A stretch of 64,000 nucleotides of DNA from Devosia sp. (GCA_016713105.1 JADJPS010000003.1:371379-435378), one strand, 5' to 3'; counted from the first letter of the stretch, positions 38,500 through 47,221 are shown. Numbers and translations are program-made. Notes: generated by a model from the sequence alone, not told the origin.

Positions 38500-39349
38500 A
38501 GAAGGCCGACTTGGTGATCACGACCCGTCCATCCTCGACGGCGTAGTCGATGCCCACATCGTAGAGCAGATGGTCGAAGCGAGGCAGCTCGGCGTCGAAC
38601 GCTCCGGCGATGGCGGCGGGCCAGCCGGCGCGATACAGAAAGTGCTGGAACTGGCTGGCGCGGATGCGGGAGAAGTAGACGCCATCGCGATTGCGCTTGT
38701 TGGCGACGACCACGACACCGCAATCGCGCAGTTCGGGCCAGAGAATCTCTTCGAGGTCCCGGCCGGCATCGAGATAGGCCGAGGTCGCGACCTTGTCGGC
38801 GATCTGGGCGCGCTCGGCCCTGGCATCGAAGAAGAAGTAGAAGTTCTTGAGCTCGAGCCCTTCCGAGCGATGCGCGTAGCAGATACCCGAAGACACCGTG
38901 CTGCCCGGATTACCGACATAGACATCGATCTCGGCCAGAGGAGCGCGGCCGCTGACGATCGCATCATCGAGATCCAGCGAGAACATGAAGTACGGACGAC
39001 GCTCCACCGGCGGCAGTTCACAACGCACGAAGGGCGACAGCGCCGACAGCACGCGCGGAATCGAGAGCGAACGGTCCAGCCGGTCATAGTCGTAGAAATA
39101 GAACTCGAAGCTCAGCCGTCCGTCGGCCAGCTTGACCCCGTAGACTGTGCGGAAGCCACCCAACGCACGACGCAGTTCCCGGCAGGCAGCGGCAAGACGC
39201 GGGTCGGCGCCGGCAGCATCGAGCGCCAGCCAGAGCAGGCTGACCTGCCGCCACTTGCCGCCGACCGGAGCCGGCGGATCATAGGGCCACTGGCAGTAAT
39301 CGGCGTAGCGATCACCGGGCAGGACCGGCTCGCACCAGACCGGTGTCAT
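38486..39349 (-). CDS. orphan protein A of the halogenase/SecA cassette
   Basis: 287 aa, soluble, no signal peptide and no family I can name. Alternating strands rich in aromatics (LSFEFYFYDYDRLD, RPYFMFSLDLDD, LELKNFYFFFDA) are followed by VVVANKRNRDGVYFSRI and a C-terminal strand ITKSAFYG. The hairpin-rich, helix-paired pattern suggests an alpha/beta barrel. ATG 39349 overlaps orphan B's stop (ATGA) and its end overlaps the SecA-like start. Always-coupled translation implies a stoichiometric partner in the same process. Confidence 0.8.
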   Translation of the reverse strand: MTPVWCEPVLPGDRYADYCQWPYDPPAPVGGKWRQVSLLWLALDAAGADPRLAAACRELRRALGGFRTVYGVKLADGRLSFEFYFYDYDRLDRSLSIPRVLSALSPFVRCELPPVERRPYFMFSLDLDDAIVSGRAPLAEIDVYVGNPGSTVSSGICYAHRSEGLELKNFYFFFDARAERAQIADKVATSAYLDAGRDLEEILWPELRDCGVVVVANKRNRDGVYFSRIRASQFQHFLYRAGWPAAIAGAFDAELPRFDHLLYDVGIDYAVEDGRVVITKSAFYGLL

Positions 39350-40170
39350 CTCGGTCCGCCCCCGTAGTAGAGGGTCAGGAACGGACGACCATCCCGACCC
39401 CGCCCTCCCGAGAGATGGCCGAGTGTCTCGCCGGTCGGCAGTTGCGCGAGCCGATCCCGATCCACCCGATCGAGGCCAAAGGCGGCAGCGAGGTCGGCCA
39501 CTGCGGCGTCGAACACACCGAGGGTGAAGCCGGCATCGTAGACCTTGAGGTCGAAGGAGCGCCGATCGGTCCCCTCCTCGGTGACCTCGAGGAAGAGCCT
39601 GTCTCGCGCCGCGAGCCTGCCGGCAGCTCGGTGGAACACCGATACGACGAGATCGGCCGCCGGATGGTCTCCCAGGAGGGCGAAGATCCGATCGACTATG
39701 TCCGTCACCGACAGCGTAGGGTCCGCCTCATAGAGCGAAATCGCGGTGCCTTCCGGAATGTCAGGGTCCCACTTGACGGCACGATGGACAAGCAGGCGCC
39801 GCCCCTCGCGGCGCGCCCGGTCCCAATCGTTCACCGCGTCGGCAAACTCGCAGTAGAGCTTCAGGATTGCGCCTCCCGACCTGCCGCCCTCGTATCCGAA
39901 ATGCAGGACGCTTGCGTTCTCGAGGTCGAGCGACAGCACGGCCGCCGCCTCGGCGCCAAGGCCCAGCGTCTCGGCCATTTCGACAACGTCACCGAGCGTG
40001 CCGGGCGCCAGCGCCGAGATCGGCGCCGAGAGCAGGAAGCGGTCGGTCAGCAGCGCCCCCGGCACCAGCTTGGCCGAGGTCTCGCCCATGAGCGGCACGC
40101 CGAGGGCCTCGGCGAACCGCCTGAGACGCAACTCGGCGGGGGATTCATATCTTTGCGGGGTGGATGACAT
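39346..40170 (-). CDS. orphan protein B of the halogenase/SecA cassette
   Basis: 274 aa from ATG 40170 (MSSTPQRYESPAELRL), overlapping the halogenase end by 26 nt; further upstream the frame is a halogenase shadow. Soluble. Repeating strand-helix units with two K-x-Y motifs (ILKLYCEFADA; DLKVYDAGF), LLVHRAVKWDPD, and a C-terminal GHLSGGRGRDGRPFLTLYYGG strand. K-x-Y pairs lining a barrel recall ABBA-type aromatic prenyltransferases, but similarity is too weak to assign. Function unknown. Confidence 0.78.
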   Translation of the reverse strand: MSSTPQRYESPAELRLRRFAEALGVPLMGETSAKLVPGALLTDRFLLSAPISALAPGTLGDVVEMAETLGLGAEAAAVLSLDLENASVLHFGYEGGRSGGAILKLYCEFADAVNDWDRARREGRRLLVHRAVKWDPDIPEGTAISLYEADPTLSVTDIVDRIFALLGDHPAADLVVSVFHRAAGRLAARDRLFLEVTEEGTDRRSFDLKVYDAGFTLGVFDAAVADLAAAFGLDRVDRDRLAQLPTGETLGHLSGGRGRDGRPFLTLYYGGGPR

Positions 40171-41655
40171 CGAGCAGGTCCACGAGCGGCGGCAACGTGT
40201 CGGCGGCGGCGATGTTCTGCTGCCGCAGCCCGGAGAGCATGCGGTCCATTTCCATCGGAGGAGCAAGCGCGGTGCGCGGGTGCGGACGACGGGGGTAGCG
40301 CCGATTGCCATCCATGATCAGGTAGTAGCTGGTGTCGGCAAAGACGTGACCATCGACCGGCTCGATCTGGCCGAACTCGTCGTACAGGGCAAGCATTTCC
40401 TCAAGGCTGGCCGAGAGGGGAACGGCGCGAGCATCACGCCAGTAGGCCTCGCCGCGCCGGGTAAGGTAGTAGTGCAGGAGGATGAAGTCCCGCACCTGGT
40501 CGAAGACCAGGCCCATGTGCTGGTTGTAGCGATCCCGCAATTGCGGGAGGATCGCGGCGCCGGGCAGATACTCGAACAGCAGTTCGAAGCCGCGCTGGGT
40601 GGTGTGCAGGCCTGTCGATCCGAGCGGCTCGACAAAGCCGGCCGCCAGTCCGATCGAGATGCAGTTCTTCACCCAGAACTTGCTTCGTCGACCGATGCGC
40701 ATGCGCAGCAGCCGGGGTCGGCAAGACGGGATCGCCTGGGTCCGACCCGCTCGACGAGGATCTCGGCGGCGCGCGTTTCATCCAGATGTGCGGACGAATG
40801 CATAGGCCCGTACCCACCCGCGAAGACAGCGCGATCTGCACACCCAGCCTCCTCGGGGATGGCGGTCGAATGGGTGTAGGAGGGAACCACGTCGCCGCGG
40901 GTGACCGGCATCACCACTGCCCGGTCGTTGAGCATCTGGTTGTTCCAGTCGATCCACTGATCGCCGAGCGCCCCTTCGATCAGCACGCCGCGAAAGCCGG
41001 TGCAATCAATGTAGAGGTCCGCGGACAGGGTGCGGCCGCCGCCGATGTCCACAGCGGCGACGGAGCCGTCAGGACCGAGGTCGACCTTGCCCACCTGGCC
41101 CTGAATGTGGGTCACCCCCTCCGAGATGGCGATCTCACGCAGATAGGCCGCCAGCGCTCCGGCATCAACATGGAATGCGTAGCCGCCCTGCTCGGAGATG
41201 GTGGAACCGCCGTTGAGCGAGCGCGGACCCTTCATGCCGGCGGCAAGCCAGTACTGCAATGAGTGCTCGGGATACGGGGGTGGGCGGGTGCCGGCCTCGC
41301 GCCGGGCGAACCAGTAGTGAAACAGGTCGTTGCCGGCAACCCGCGGCCCGACCGGGCCGAACGGATGCCAGTAGTCTGTGCCGGTCTCCAGCCAATCGGA
41401 AAAGCGGATGGCGAGCTTGTAGCTGCCCGAGCAGCGGCGCATGAACTCGGCCTCGTCCAGCCCCAGTGACCGGACGAAGCGCACCATCGACGGGATGGTC
41501 GATTCGCCGACGCCGATGGTGCCGATATCGGGCGATTCGACGAGCGTCACGGCGACACGCTGCCGACGCAGCATGCGGGAAAGGTAGGCGGCCGCCATCC
41601 ACCCGGCGGAACCACCGCCGACGATCAGGATGGAGCTCAGAGGCGCCGTGCTCAC
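40145..41655 (-). pseudogene. flavin-dependent tryptophan-type halogenase, frameshifted
   Basis: Starts GTG 41655, overlapping the kinase stop (GTGA). FAD motif ILIVGGGSAGWMAAAYLSR, VGESTIPSMVRF, the GSYKLAIRF segment with the candidate catalytic Lys, and LYIDCTGFRG place it in the tryptophan 7-halogenase family. The EAGW-x-W-x-I block near 40830-40850 is broken by two compensating indels; the third frame restores QIALSSRVGTG. A further shift near 40700 leads into KNCISIGLAAGFVEPLGSTGLH and the normal C-terminus at 40145. It would halogenate an indole or peptide Trp using a flavin reductase supplied from elsewhere. Confidence 0.87.
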
Positions 41656-42284
41656 GATAGGGTCCTCCTGCCAGCCGCGCGGCGAACGAGATGGGCGACG
41701 ATCTCCTCGACGCCGTCCTCGAGGTCGGTGCCGGGCGCGATCACCAGATCGGCCAGCGGCAGCACGCGCTGGCGCTGCATCGCAATCGCCGGCCTGACAA
41801 TAGCGAGATAATGCGACAGGTAGCTGTCGAGCCAACCCACGAAACGCTTCGCGCCGCCCGGTCCGGGATCGGCGACCTGGGCGGCGACGAACTGCCTCAA
41901 CTTGCGGGCCAGGGCTTCATCGGCGGGAGTATCGATGAATATCGAAGTATCGATGAACATGGCCGTGGCCGGATGGGCGCGGCCGAATGGGGTCTCGAAG
42001 ATCACGAGAGGCCGCGGCTGGAGTTCGCCACCCTTCATGCGGTCCTTGACGGGACGACCGGCTGCGAGGGACTCGAGATCGGCAACCAACTCGGGCACCG
42101 CGACACTGTCGTACGGCCCGCCGGCCTCCAGCCAGGCGCGGACTGCAGCCGGCTCCATGTCGGTCATCCGGTCATAGGCGTCGTACTCGACCAGCGCCGC
42201 ACCCAGGCGACGAGCCAGGGCTGACGCGAAGGTCGATTTGCCACCCCCGGGAGGCGACGAGAGAGCGACGATACGGGTTCTCAT
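41652..42284 (-). CDS. P-loop ATPase/uridine kinase-like protein
   Basis: 210 aa. Walker A SSPPGGGKSTF at residues 9-19, a DAYDRM segment typical of nucleoside/small-molecule kinases, and VIFETPFGRAHP with IDTSIFIDTPADEALARKLRQF, like the lid/Walker-B region of uridine or pantothenate kinases. No substrate can be assigned. ATG overlaps the methyltransferase stop, and its own stop overlaps the halogenase GTG. In the cassette it could phosphorylate a precursor or product. Confidence 0.8.
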   Translation of the reverse strand: MRTRIVALSSPPGGGKSTFASALARRLGAALVEYDAYDRMTDMEPAAVRAWLEAGGPYDSVAVPELVADLESLAAGRPVKDRMKGGELQPRPLVIFETPFGRAHPATAMFIDTSIFIDTPADEALARKLRQFVAAQVADPGPGGAKRFVGWLDSYLSHYLAIVRPAIAMQRQRVLPLADLVIAPGTDLEDGVEEIVAHLVRRAAGRRTLS

Positions 42285-43301
42285 CCTCGCCCCACCCTGG
42301 TGCCGCTGATCACGTGGAATGGCATGTCGATCTCGATGCTCCTTGTGTCGATATCGACGAATCCCAGCTCGACCATGAGGTCAGCATAGACCGAGGGCGC
42401 TCGATAGAAGCGTGAAAAGACGAGATTGGCGATGGCGCTGAAGGGCAGAGGCGCAACCGGATCAAATCGGCCACGTTCGACCACCCACAGCCGGCCGCCG
42501 GCCGGCAGGTTGTCCCGCGCCCGCATCAACAGGTGGCGCACGTCTGCCTCGGGCCAATCATGGAGCACCGACTTGAAGCAGATCGCGTCGTGGCCGCCGG
42601 GCCAGAGATCGCTGCGCATGTCGGCGGCGGCGAAGGCGATGCGTCCGGCCACGGCGGACCCGGCGACGCGGCGGCGGCCGAGTTCCACCACGACCGGCAG
42701 ATCGAGAACAGTCACCGAAAGGTCCGGCACGGCCCCGCACAGGGCCTGGGCAAAAGCCCCGCTATTGCCGCCGACATCGAGCAGCCGGGAGACGCCGCGG
42801 ATCGGCAGCAGCGGCACGAGTCGAGGCGCCTCGTGTTCGGTCAGCGCGGTCGTGTAGTCGACCCAGCGACGCGTTGCCGCGAGGTTGGCTTCGGTGACCT
42901 CGAGCGCCAGGTCATAGCGGAACAGCTCAAAGACCTTGCCTGATGCGACATAGGCCGGGCTATCGAAGAGCATGGCCGGGAAATGATCGAGCACATCGCG
43001 CGCGGCAAGATCGAGAAAGGCGAGCTTGCTTTCGAGCGCGTGCCGGCGCGGCAACACCGCCGTGAATGCGGCAGACAGGGTCACCCTCTCTCCTGCTCGC
43101 TCGACGACTCCACCTGCCGCGAGCAGACCGCAGATGGTCGCGACGCCACCGACATCCTGCCGAGCGGCCGAGGCAAGGTCCAAAACGCTGGCTGGTCCTT
43201 TCAGTAGAAAGTCGACCAGGCCGGAACGAAGTGCAAAACGGAGAGCGGCGGCGCCGACGAAGCTCGTCAGAAAAGCGTCTTCCGGGCGCGGCCCCGCTCA
43301 C
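42281..43301 (-). pseudogene. SAM-dependent O-methyltransferase, N-terminal frameshift
   Basis: The main frame gives about 335 residues once the N-terminus is restored. A GTG at 43301 overlaps the adaptor stop (GTGA), but about 7 codons later the family sequence DAFLTSFVGAAALRFALRSGL continues in another frame, implying one indel near 43280. Without repair the first start in the main frame is a TTG at 43183. Features: winged-helix dimerisation region, SAM motif LLDVGGNSGAF, and the FKSVLHDWPEADVRHLL block of small-molecule O-methyltransferases (catalytic His in HDW). Confidence 0.82.
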
Positions 43302-44101
43302 GGCAGCGCGAACTCGACGGTACAGCGCTGCCCGGCGGGGAGGCCGCCATCCGGGTTGGGCAGGTCGAGCCGGACACCAAAAGTGCCACTGGCCGCATCG
43401 AAGACCCGGTCGACGACAGTCACGGTCGCGGGGTAGGCTCCGGCGACAGGCTCGGACAGTGTCACGGTGGCGGCCATGCCCGATTGCACCTGCCCCCAGA
43501 AGGAGACAGGCAGGAAGGTCTCGACCCGCAGCGGGTCAAGAGCGACCAGCGTTGCAACGGAGGCACTCTGGTCGATGAACTCGCCGGCGCTGAGCGACCG
43601 CTCCGCAACATAGCCCGAGATCGGAGCCCTGATGGTGCGGCGGGCCAGTTGGGCCAGCGACCGATCGAGTTCCAGCGCCGCAAGCCGCCGACGCTGCACC
43701 TGCAGCTCCCGTTCGCGTTCGGCCAATTGCACTTCGGCGGCAAGTTGCTCCACCTGCTCGGTGGTTGCGACTCCCTTTTCGGCGAGAGCCCGAGCGCGCG
43801 CCAGCCTGGTATGGGCCAGTTCAAGGCGCGTCTGGGCGGCATTGAGTTCCTCGCTCGAGTCCGCCTGCAACCGATCGACCTCAACAGTGGCCTGGTCAAT
43901 ACCGGACTCGAGGCGCGCGATCTCCTGGCCGGCTTCGACGAAGTCGCCGCGCTCGACCAGGACTTCGGCAAGTACACCGGAGACCGGGCTGCCCAGCTTG
44001 ATCTGCGCCGAAGGGTCGATGACGCAGTCGAATTCCTCCCCAAGGGTCGGGGTTGTCGAGGCAAGTGCAAGTGCGAAGATGAGCCAGGTTTTCACGATCA
44101 A
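43298..44101 (-). CDS. HlyD-like periplasmic adaptor (membrane fusion protein)
   Basis: 267 aa with a Sec signal peptide (KTWLIFALALASTTPTLG). Lipoyl half-motif SPVSGVLAEVLVERGDFVEAGQ, a coiled-coil hairpin (residues ~65-150, VDRLQADSSEELNAAQ...QVQRRRLAALE), the second lipoyl half IRAPISGYVAERSLSAGEFIDQ, and a beta-barrel domain. Short for RND adaptors. The start is TTG 44101, overlapping the upstream stop (TTGA), or GTG 44095. It would link an inner-membrane exporter to the outer membrane, but no pump gene is in the window. Confidence 0.85.
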   Translation of the reverse strand: MIVKTWLIFALALASTTPTLGEEFDCVIDPSAQIKLGSPVSGVLAEVLVERGDFVEAGQEIARLESGIDQATVEVDRLQADSSEELNAAQTRLELAHTRLARARALAEKGVATTEQVEQLAAEVQLAERERELQVQRRRLAALELDRSLAQLARRTIRAPISGYVAERSLSAGEFIDQSASVATLVALDPLRVETFLPVSFWGQVQSGMAATVTLSEPVAGAYPATVTVVDRVFDAASGTFGVRLDLPNPDGGLPAGQRCTVEFALP

Positions 44102-44226
44102 AGTCCGAAGCGGGAGAGGAAGACCTGCCGGAGTGTGCGCAGCAGCCGGAAGGCGATGGGTTCGGTGCCGTGATCGAAACGGACGAAGACGCGCTCGCCC
44201 AGCCGCTCGACGCGATCACAGCATGA
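44098..44226 (-). pseudogene. C-terminal tail of a larger membrane-fusion-type protein
   Basis: About 36 residues, ending VERLGERVFVRFDHG...RLLRTLRQVFLSRFGL, stop at 44098. The tail resembles the C-termini of large HlyD/peptidase-M50-associated transport proteins. Upstream of about 44235 the frame closes and unrelated sequence begins, so the body of the gene is missing: a deletion or misassembly. Its stop overlaps the adaptor gene start, so it was the preceding cassette member. Confidence 0.5.
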
Positions 44227-44301
44227 CCAGCAATGAACAAAGCTACGCGCCGATTACTAAGCCTGAGCCGATACGCCGTGGCACTGCGTATCTGTCCGAA
44301 C

Positions 44302-44323
44302 CGATCGCGCTACGGCGCGATCG
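44302..44323. repeat. perfect 9-bp hairpin with TACG loop
   Basis: CGATCGCGC (44302-44310), TACG, GCGCGATCG (44315-44323). It lies at the deletion-like junction between the sapC terminator and the truncated cassette gene. Role unknown; possibly a structural element or a terminator arm. Confidence 0.4.
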
Positions 44324-44367
44324 CCGGGGCGCCGCCTAAGGCTGCGCCGTTATGGTTCACGAAAGGT

Positions 44368-44400
44368 AAACGCCCCGAAGGCCAAATTGCCCTCGGCGTT
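44368..44400 (-). terminator. probable sapC terminator
   Basis: On the minus strand AACGCCGAGGGC pairs with GGCCTT/GGCGTT arms (12 bp with one 2-nt bulge, 6-nt loop), followed by a short T run, about 37 nt after the sapC stop. Confidence 0.5.
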
Positions 44401-44436
44401 GACTTTACGCATGTTTCGGCATTGCGCAACAGCCGA

Positions 44437-45195
44437 TCAGCCGTCGACAGGCTCCGCCGGCACGCCGGCAGCCGTGCCCTCTGCGCCCATCCGCTCGACC
44501 ATCGGACCGAAGTTCCGCAGCGAGCCCAGGTGCGAGTAAATCACCTCGAGTTCATCGGCCTTAGCAAGTTCGCCCAAGGTCTCCGACGGCAGGGCCTTCA
44601 GCTGGCGCGGTTGATCACGCGAAACCGCCCAGCGTCAACTGCTGGCCGGTCTTGAGCTCGACCTGTGCCTGCATAGGCTCGAACAGGTCGAGATCAGGCG
44701 AGCTTGCGGCACAGGGCCTGAGTCCGCTGGAACTGTGCCTGGTAGACCTGCAGGAAGTTGAGCACGTTCTTGAGGTACTGGGTGCGCTCACCGTCCTTGT
44801 CGAACAGGCGTTCGCCGCGGCCATCGGTGTTGACGCCCGAAAAGTCCTCGTCGAGACAGAGCGTGAAGGTCTTGCCCTCGTCGGTCGAGGAAAACACGAA
44901 CGGGTAGCGACGCACGAAGGCCGGGACATACTTGGCGTCCCAGTTGCCGTCCTTGTCGACGTACAGATTCTCCCCGTCGCGCACACCAAGCAGCACCACC
45001 GGCACGAGATCACCCTCGCCCGCAAACACAACCGGATAGGTGGCAGACCCCACCGCCACCTCGGCGGCCACCAACGGAACCGAATTCACCTTGCCGGCGA
45101 AACCGTAGTCGGTGCCGGTCCTTGATGTACCAGTCGCGGTGACGCTGCCGGGAAACCGGAACGGCGCGTTCGTAGATCAGCAATTGCGTCGACAA
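44437..45195 (-). pseudogene. SapC family protein, at least three frameshifts
   Basis: About 250 residues spread over consecutive frames. TTG start at 45195 behind AGGAGGG (STQLLIYERAVPVS...DWYIKD), then KVNSVPLVAAEVAVGSATYPVVF to ALCRKLA (to about 44700), then DLFEPMQAQVELKTGQQLTLGGF (to about 44625), then LKALPSETLGELAKADELE to EPVDG at 44437. Together this is a normal SapC protein, named for a cell-surface-associated family but without proven biochemical function. SapC genes often lie near tryptophan halogenases in alphaproteobacteria; here the halogenase cassette is directly downstream on the same strand. Confidence 0.8.
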
Positions 45196-45335
45196 TTAAC
45201 CCTCCTGAGATAAAGCGCAGTAGGGGGTAACGGCAAGTTGGCAAGCTGTCTAGCTGGCGTCACAAGTCCCTTTCAGAATTGGAAGAAACTGCCTGTGCAA
45301 AGCACCGCGCGGAGAACAGCCCGAACATGGAATCG

Positions 45336-45542
45336 TCAGGGCAGACCTGTGCCCATCGGTCCGCGCCGTACCAGTTCGACACGCAGTGTCTCCGGCATCT
45401 CGCGACACGCGCAATTGGCGGCGTGAGCGGCATGCCATTCGAGCCGCTGCTCGTAGCGGGGGTTCTTCGGCATCCAGTGCGCAAGATGCCACTCCCGATT
45501 CAGCTTCGGGCGCGGCGCCGACTTTGTCTCGGGAGCAGGCAT
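45336..45542 (-). CDS. small conserved basic protein
   Basis: 68 aa from ATG 45542 (MPAPETKSAPRPKLNREWHL...). The core REWHLAHWMPKNPRYEQRLEWHAAHAANCACREMP has paired Trp/His and Cys residues and looks like the small conserved proteins of Hyphomicrobiales, possibly metal-binding. It lies 13 nt after the eRF1-like gene on the same strand and may be co-transcribed. Between it and sapC (45196-45335) I see only promoter-type sequence. Confidence 0.65.
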   Translation of the reverse strand: MPAPETKSAPRPKLNREWHLAHWMPKNPRYEQRLEWHAAHAANCACREMPETLRVELVRRGPMGTGLP

Positions 45543-45555
45543 CGGGGCTGTCCTC

Positions 45556-45941
45556 TCAGTGCATGCGGTCTGCCTTGTGGAAGTAGTCACGCGCCGCGGC
45601 AACGACCTGGGCATCGGTGGGATGGTCGCTGGGCTTGATGTCCCAGACCTTCTTGGCGACCTCGGGGAAGTGCTCGTTGAGGTAGCCGGCCAGTACTGTC
45701 TTGGCCTTGCCGGGGCCGACGATCAGGATGGCCTTTGCCTTTCCGAGGGCCTTGCCGACGGCCTCAAGCATGGCATGGTCCATTTCGACCGTGCCCAAGC
45801 CCCATGATCGGCCTTGCGATGCAGGTGGTGAACCGGTCGCGTGTCGTGCAACTTGACCTCCTCAGCTTCCGCGGTGGTGATCTCGAACACCTTGGCCTGC
45901 TTCTGATCGATCCAGACGCATGCATGGTAGGACATCGACAT
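45556..45941 (-). pseudogene. small eRF1-domain-3-like 'translational machinery' protein, frameshifted
   Basis: About 128 aa in two frames. MSMSYHACVWIDQKQAKVFEITTAEAEEVKLHD...HRKADH from ATG 45941, then from about 45795 the frame continues TVEMDHAMLEAVGKALGKAKAILIVGPGKAKTVLAGYL to the stop at 45556. The fold with ILIVGPGKAK is that of the bacterial relatives of eRF1 domain 3 / pelota. These proteins are thought to interact with the translation apparatus or stress responses; the function is unproven. One indel near GGGGCTTGGGC explains the break. Confidence 0.75.
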
Positions 45942-46060
45942 GTCTCGCTTTCTTTGGCGTTTCTTGTGCGGCGACGAGTTGAGCCCCGAAGCCAACGATC
46001 AACAGGTAGCCCGGACCGTGAGGCACCGATTTGACTCACGCAAATCGGTGCCTCCTGCAC

Positions 46061-47221
46061 TCAGCTCGCCGCTTCCGTGGCGGCGATCCGCGGGCTGTCG
46101 CCAGTCCAGCGCCGCATCATCACAACCGTTGCGGCACCGAAACCGAAGACCAGCAGGACGAGTGCGTGATCAGCCAGCCCAGCACCGGCAGCAGGCCGAG
46201 CAGGAATGCGGCGACCAGCCCCACCGCCAGCACCGACGCGCTTGGCGACCAAATCGACCGGCAGCATCGCCCGCATGATCCGCAGGGCCACGAGGAAGGC
46301 GCCGAAGACATAGGCCAGGGCGCAGGCCACGACGACGAATACCAGGACGAAGGGCAGCAACACCAGGCCCACCAGCGTCATGGCGAACACCGGCACCAGC
46401 CCGACCACCGCCGAAAAACCGAGGATCCCGACAAGGAAGTTCCGGAAGGGCCGCCTCGCAGCGCTCTCCTCCAGCGCCTGCACGCGGCGTGGAGCGAGGG
46501 CAATGATCGCCGCGCCCGTCACGAACAGGAACAGCCACCACAGCGCGGCACCCCAGATCGCCGGCCAGACGCTGCGGACCGCGTGTTCGGCAGTCTTGCC
46601 GGCCTCGGAGACGTAGTCGGGCGTGGTCAATACCTCGAACCGGACCCGCTCGGCCGGAGCGACCGTCGCCGGCACGGCAATCTCCCTTGGCGCCCGAATG
46701 GTCAGGATGCCGTCGACACGGGCCGCCGGACCGAAGGTCAGGGTCTCTCCGTAAAAGCTCATGTCGCCGCTCACGGGGGAATCGAGCGTCAGCACCCGCG
46801 CCGCCGCCATGACGGCGCCGCTGACCTGCCGCCCGATGGTGATGGTTTCGCCCGCCAGGCGCACATTGCCACCGACCGGGTCGGAACCTGGCAGCGCGAT
46901 CGAGTTCGCCATCGCCGTGATGTCGCCACCGATCGGAGCATTGAGCCGCACGGCAAAGCCGGCCGCGTAGACGTCGCCCGTCACCGCGGCATCCACCACG
47001 ACATTGTAGCCGGCAAGATGCGCGTCACCAGCGACTGGCCCGTTGAGGTCGACATCATAGCCGGCCATGAAGACATCGTGGTCCACCGGAGTATCCACTC
47101 GGACGGCCTGTCCGGCAGTGTACTGGTCACCACCCAATGTCATCCGGGACTCCTGAGCCTGTGCGGCCGTGGCCAGCAGGCCCACGCACGCTGCCGCAAC
47201 CAGCATAACCAAGCGATTCAT
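46061..47221 (-). CDS. exported polymer-forming-type membrane protein
   Basis: 386 aa. Signal peptide (MNRLVMLVAAACVGLLATAAQAQ), then a bactofilin-like beta-helix of short repeats (GPVAGDAHLAG, AAVTGDVYAAG, APIGGDITAMA, DPVGGNVRLAG) to about residue 180, then a membrane region with at least three helices. In the last third, residues after LVAKR read as low-quality GAGGGAGRRIPARP in this frame, while the neighbouring frame gives SVLAVGLVAAFLLGLLPVLGW. Two compensating indels (about 46240 and 46170) are likely. Function unknown, envelope-associated. Confidence 0.75.
   Translation of the reverse strand: MNRLVMLVAAACVGLLATAAQAQESRMTLGGDQYTAGQAVRVDTPVDHDVFMAGYDVDLNGPVAGDAHLAGYNVVVDAAVTGDVYAAGFAVRLNAPIGGDITAMANSIALPGSDPVGGNVRLAGETITIGRQVSGAVMAAARVLTLDSPVSGDMSFYGETLTFGPAARVDGILTIRAPREIAVPATVAPAERVRFEVLTTPDYVSEAGKTAEHAVRSVWPAIWGAALWWLFLFVTGAAIIALAPRRVQALEESAARRPFRNFLVGILGFSAVVGLVPVFAMTLVGLVLLPFVLVFVVVACALAYVFGAFLVALRIMRAMLPVDLVAKRVGAGGGAGRRIPARPAAGAGLADHALVLLVFGFGAATVVMMRRWTGDSPRIAATEAAS

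Noticed and set aside
44378..44412. 20-codon minus-strand frame MRKVNAEGNLAFGAF... upstream of the cassette as a precursor peptide
   Set aside because: It coincides with the stem of the probable sapC terminator and has no clear ribosome-binding site or Trp for the halogenase.
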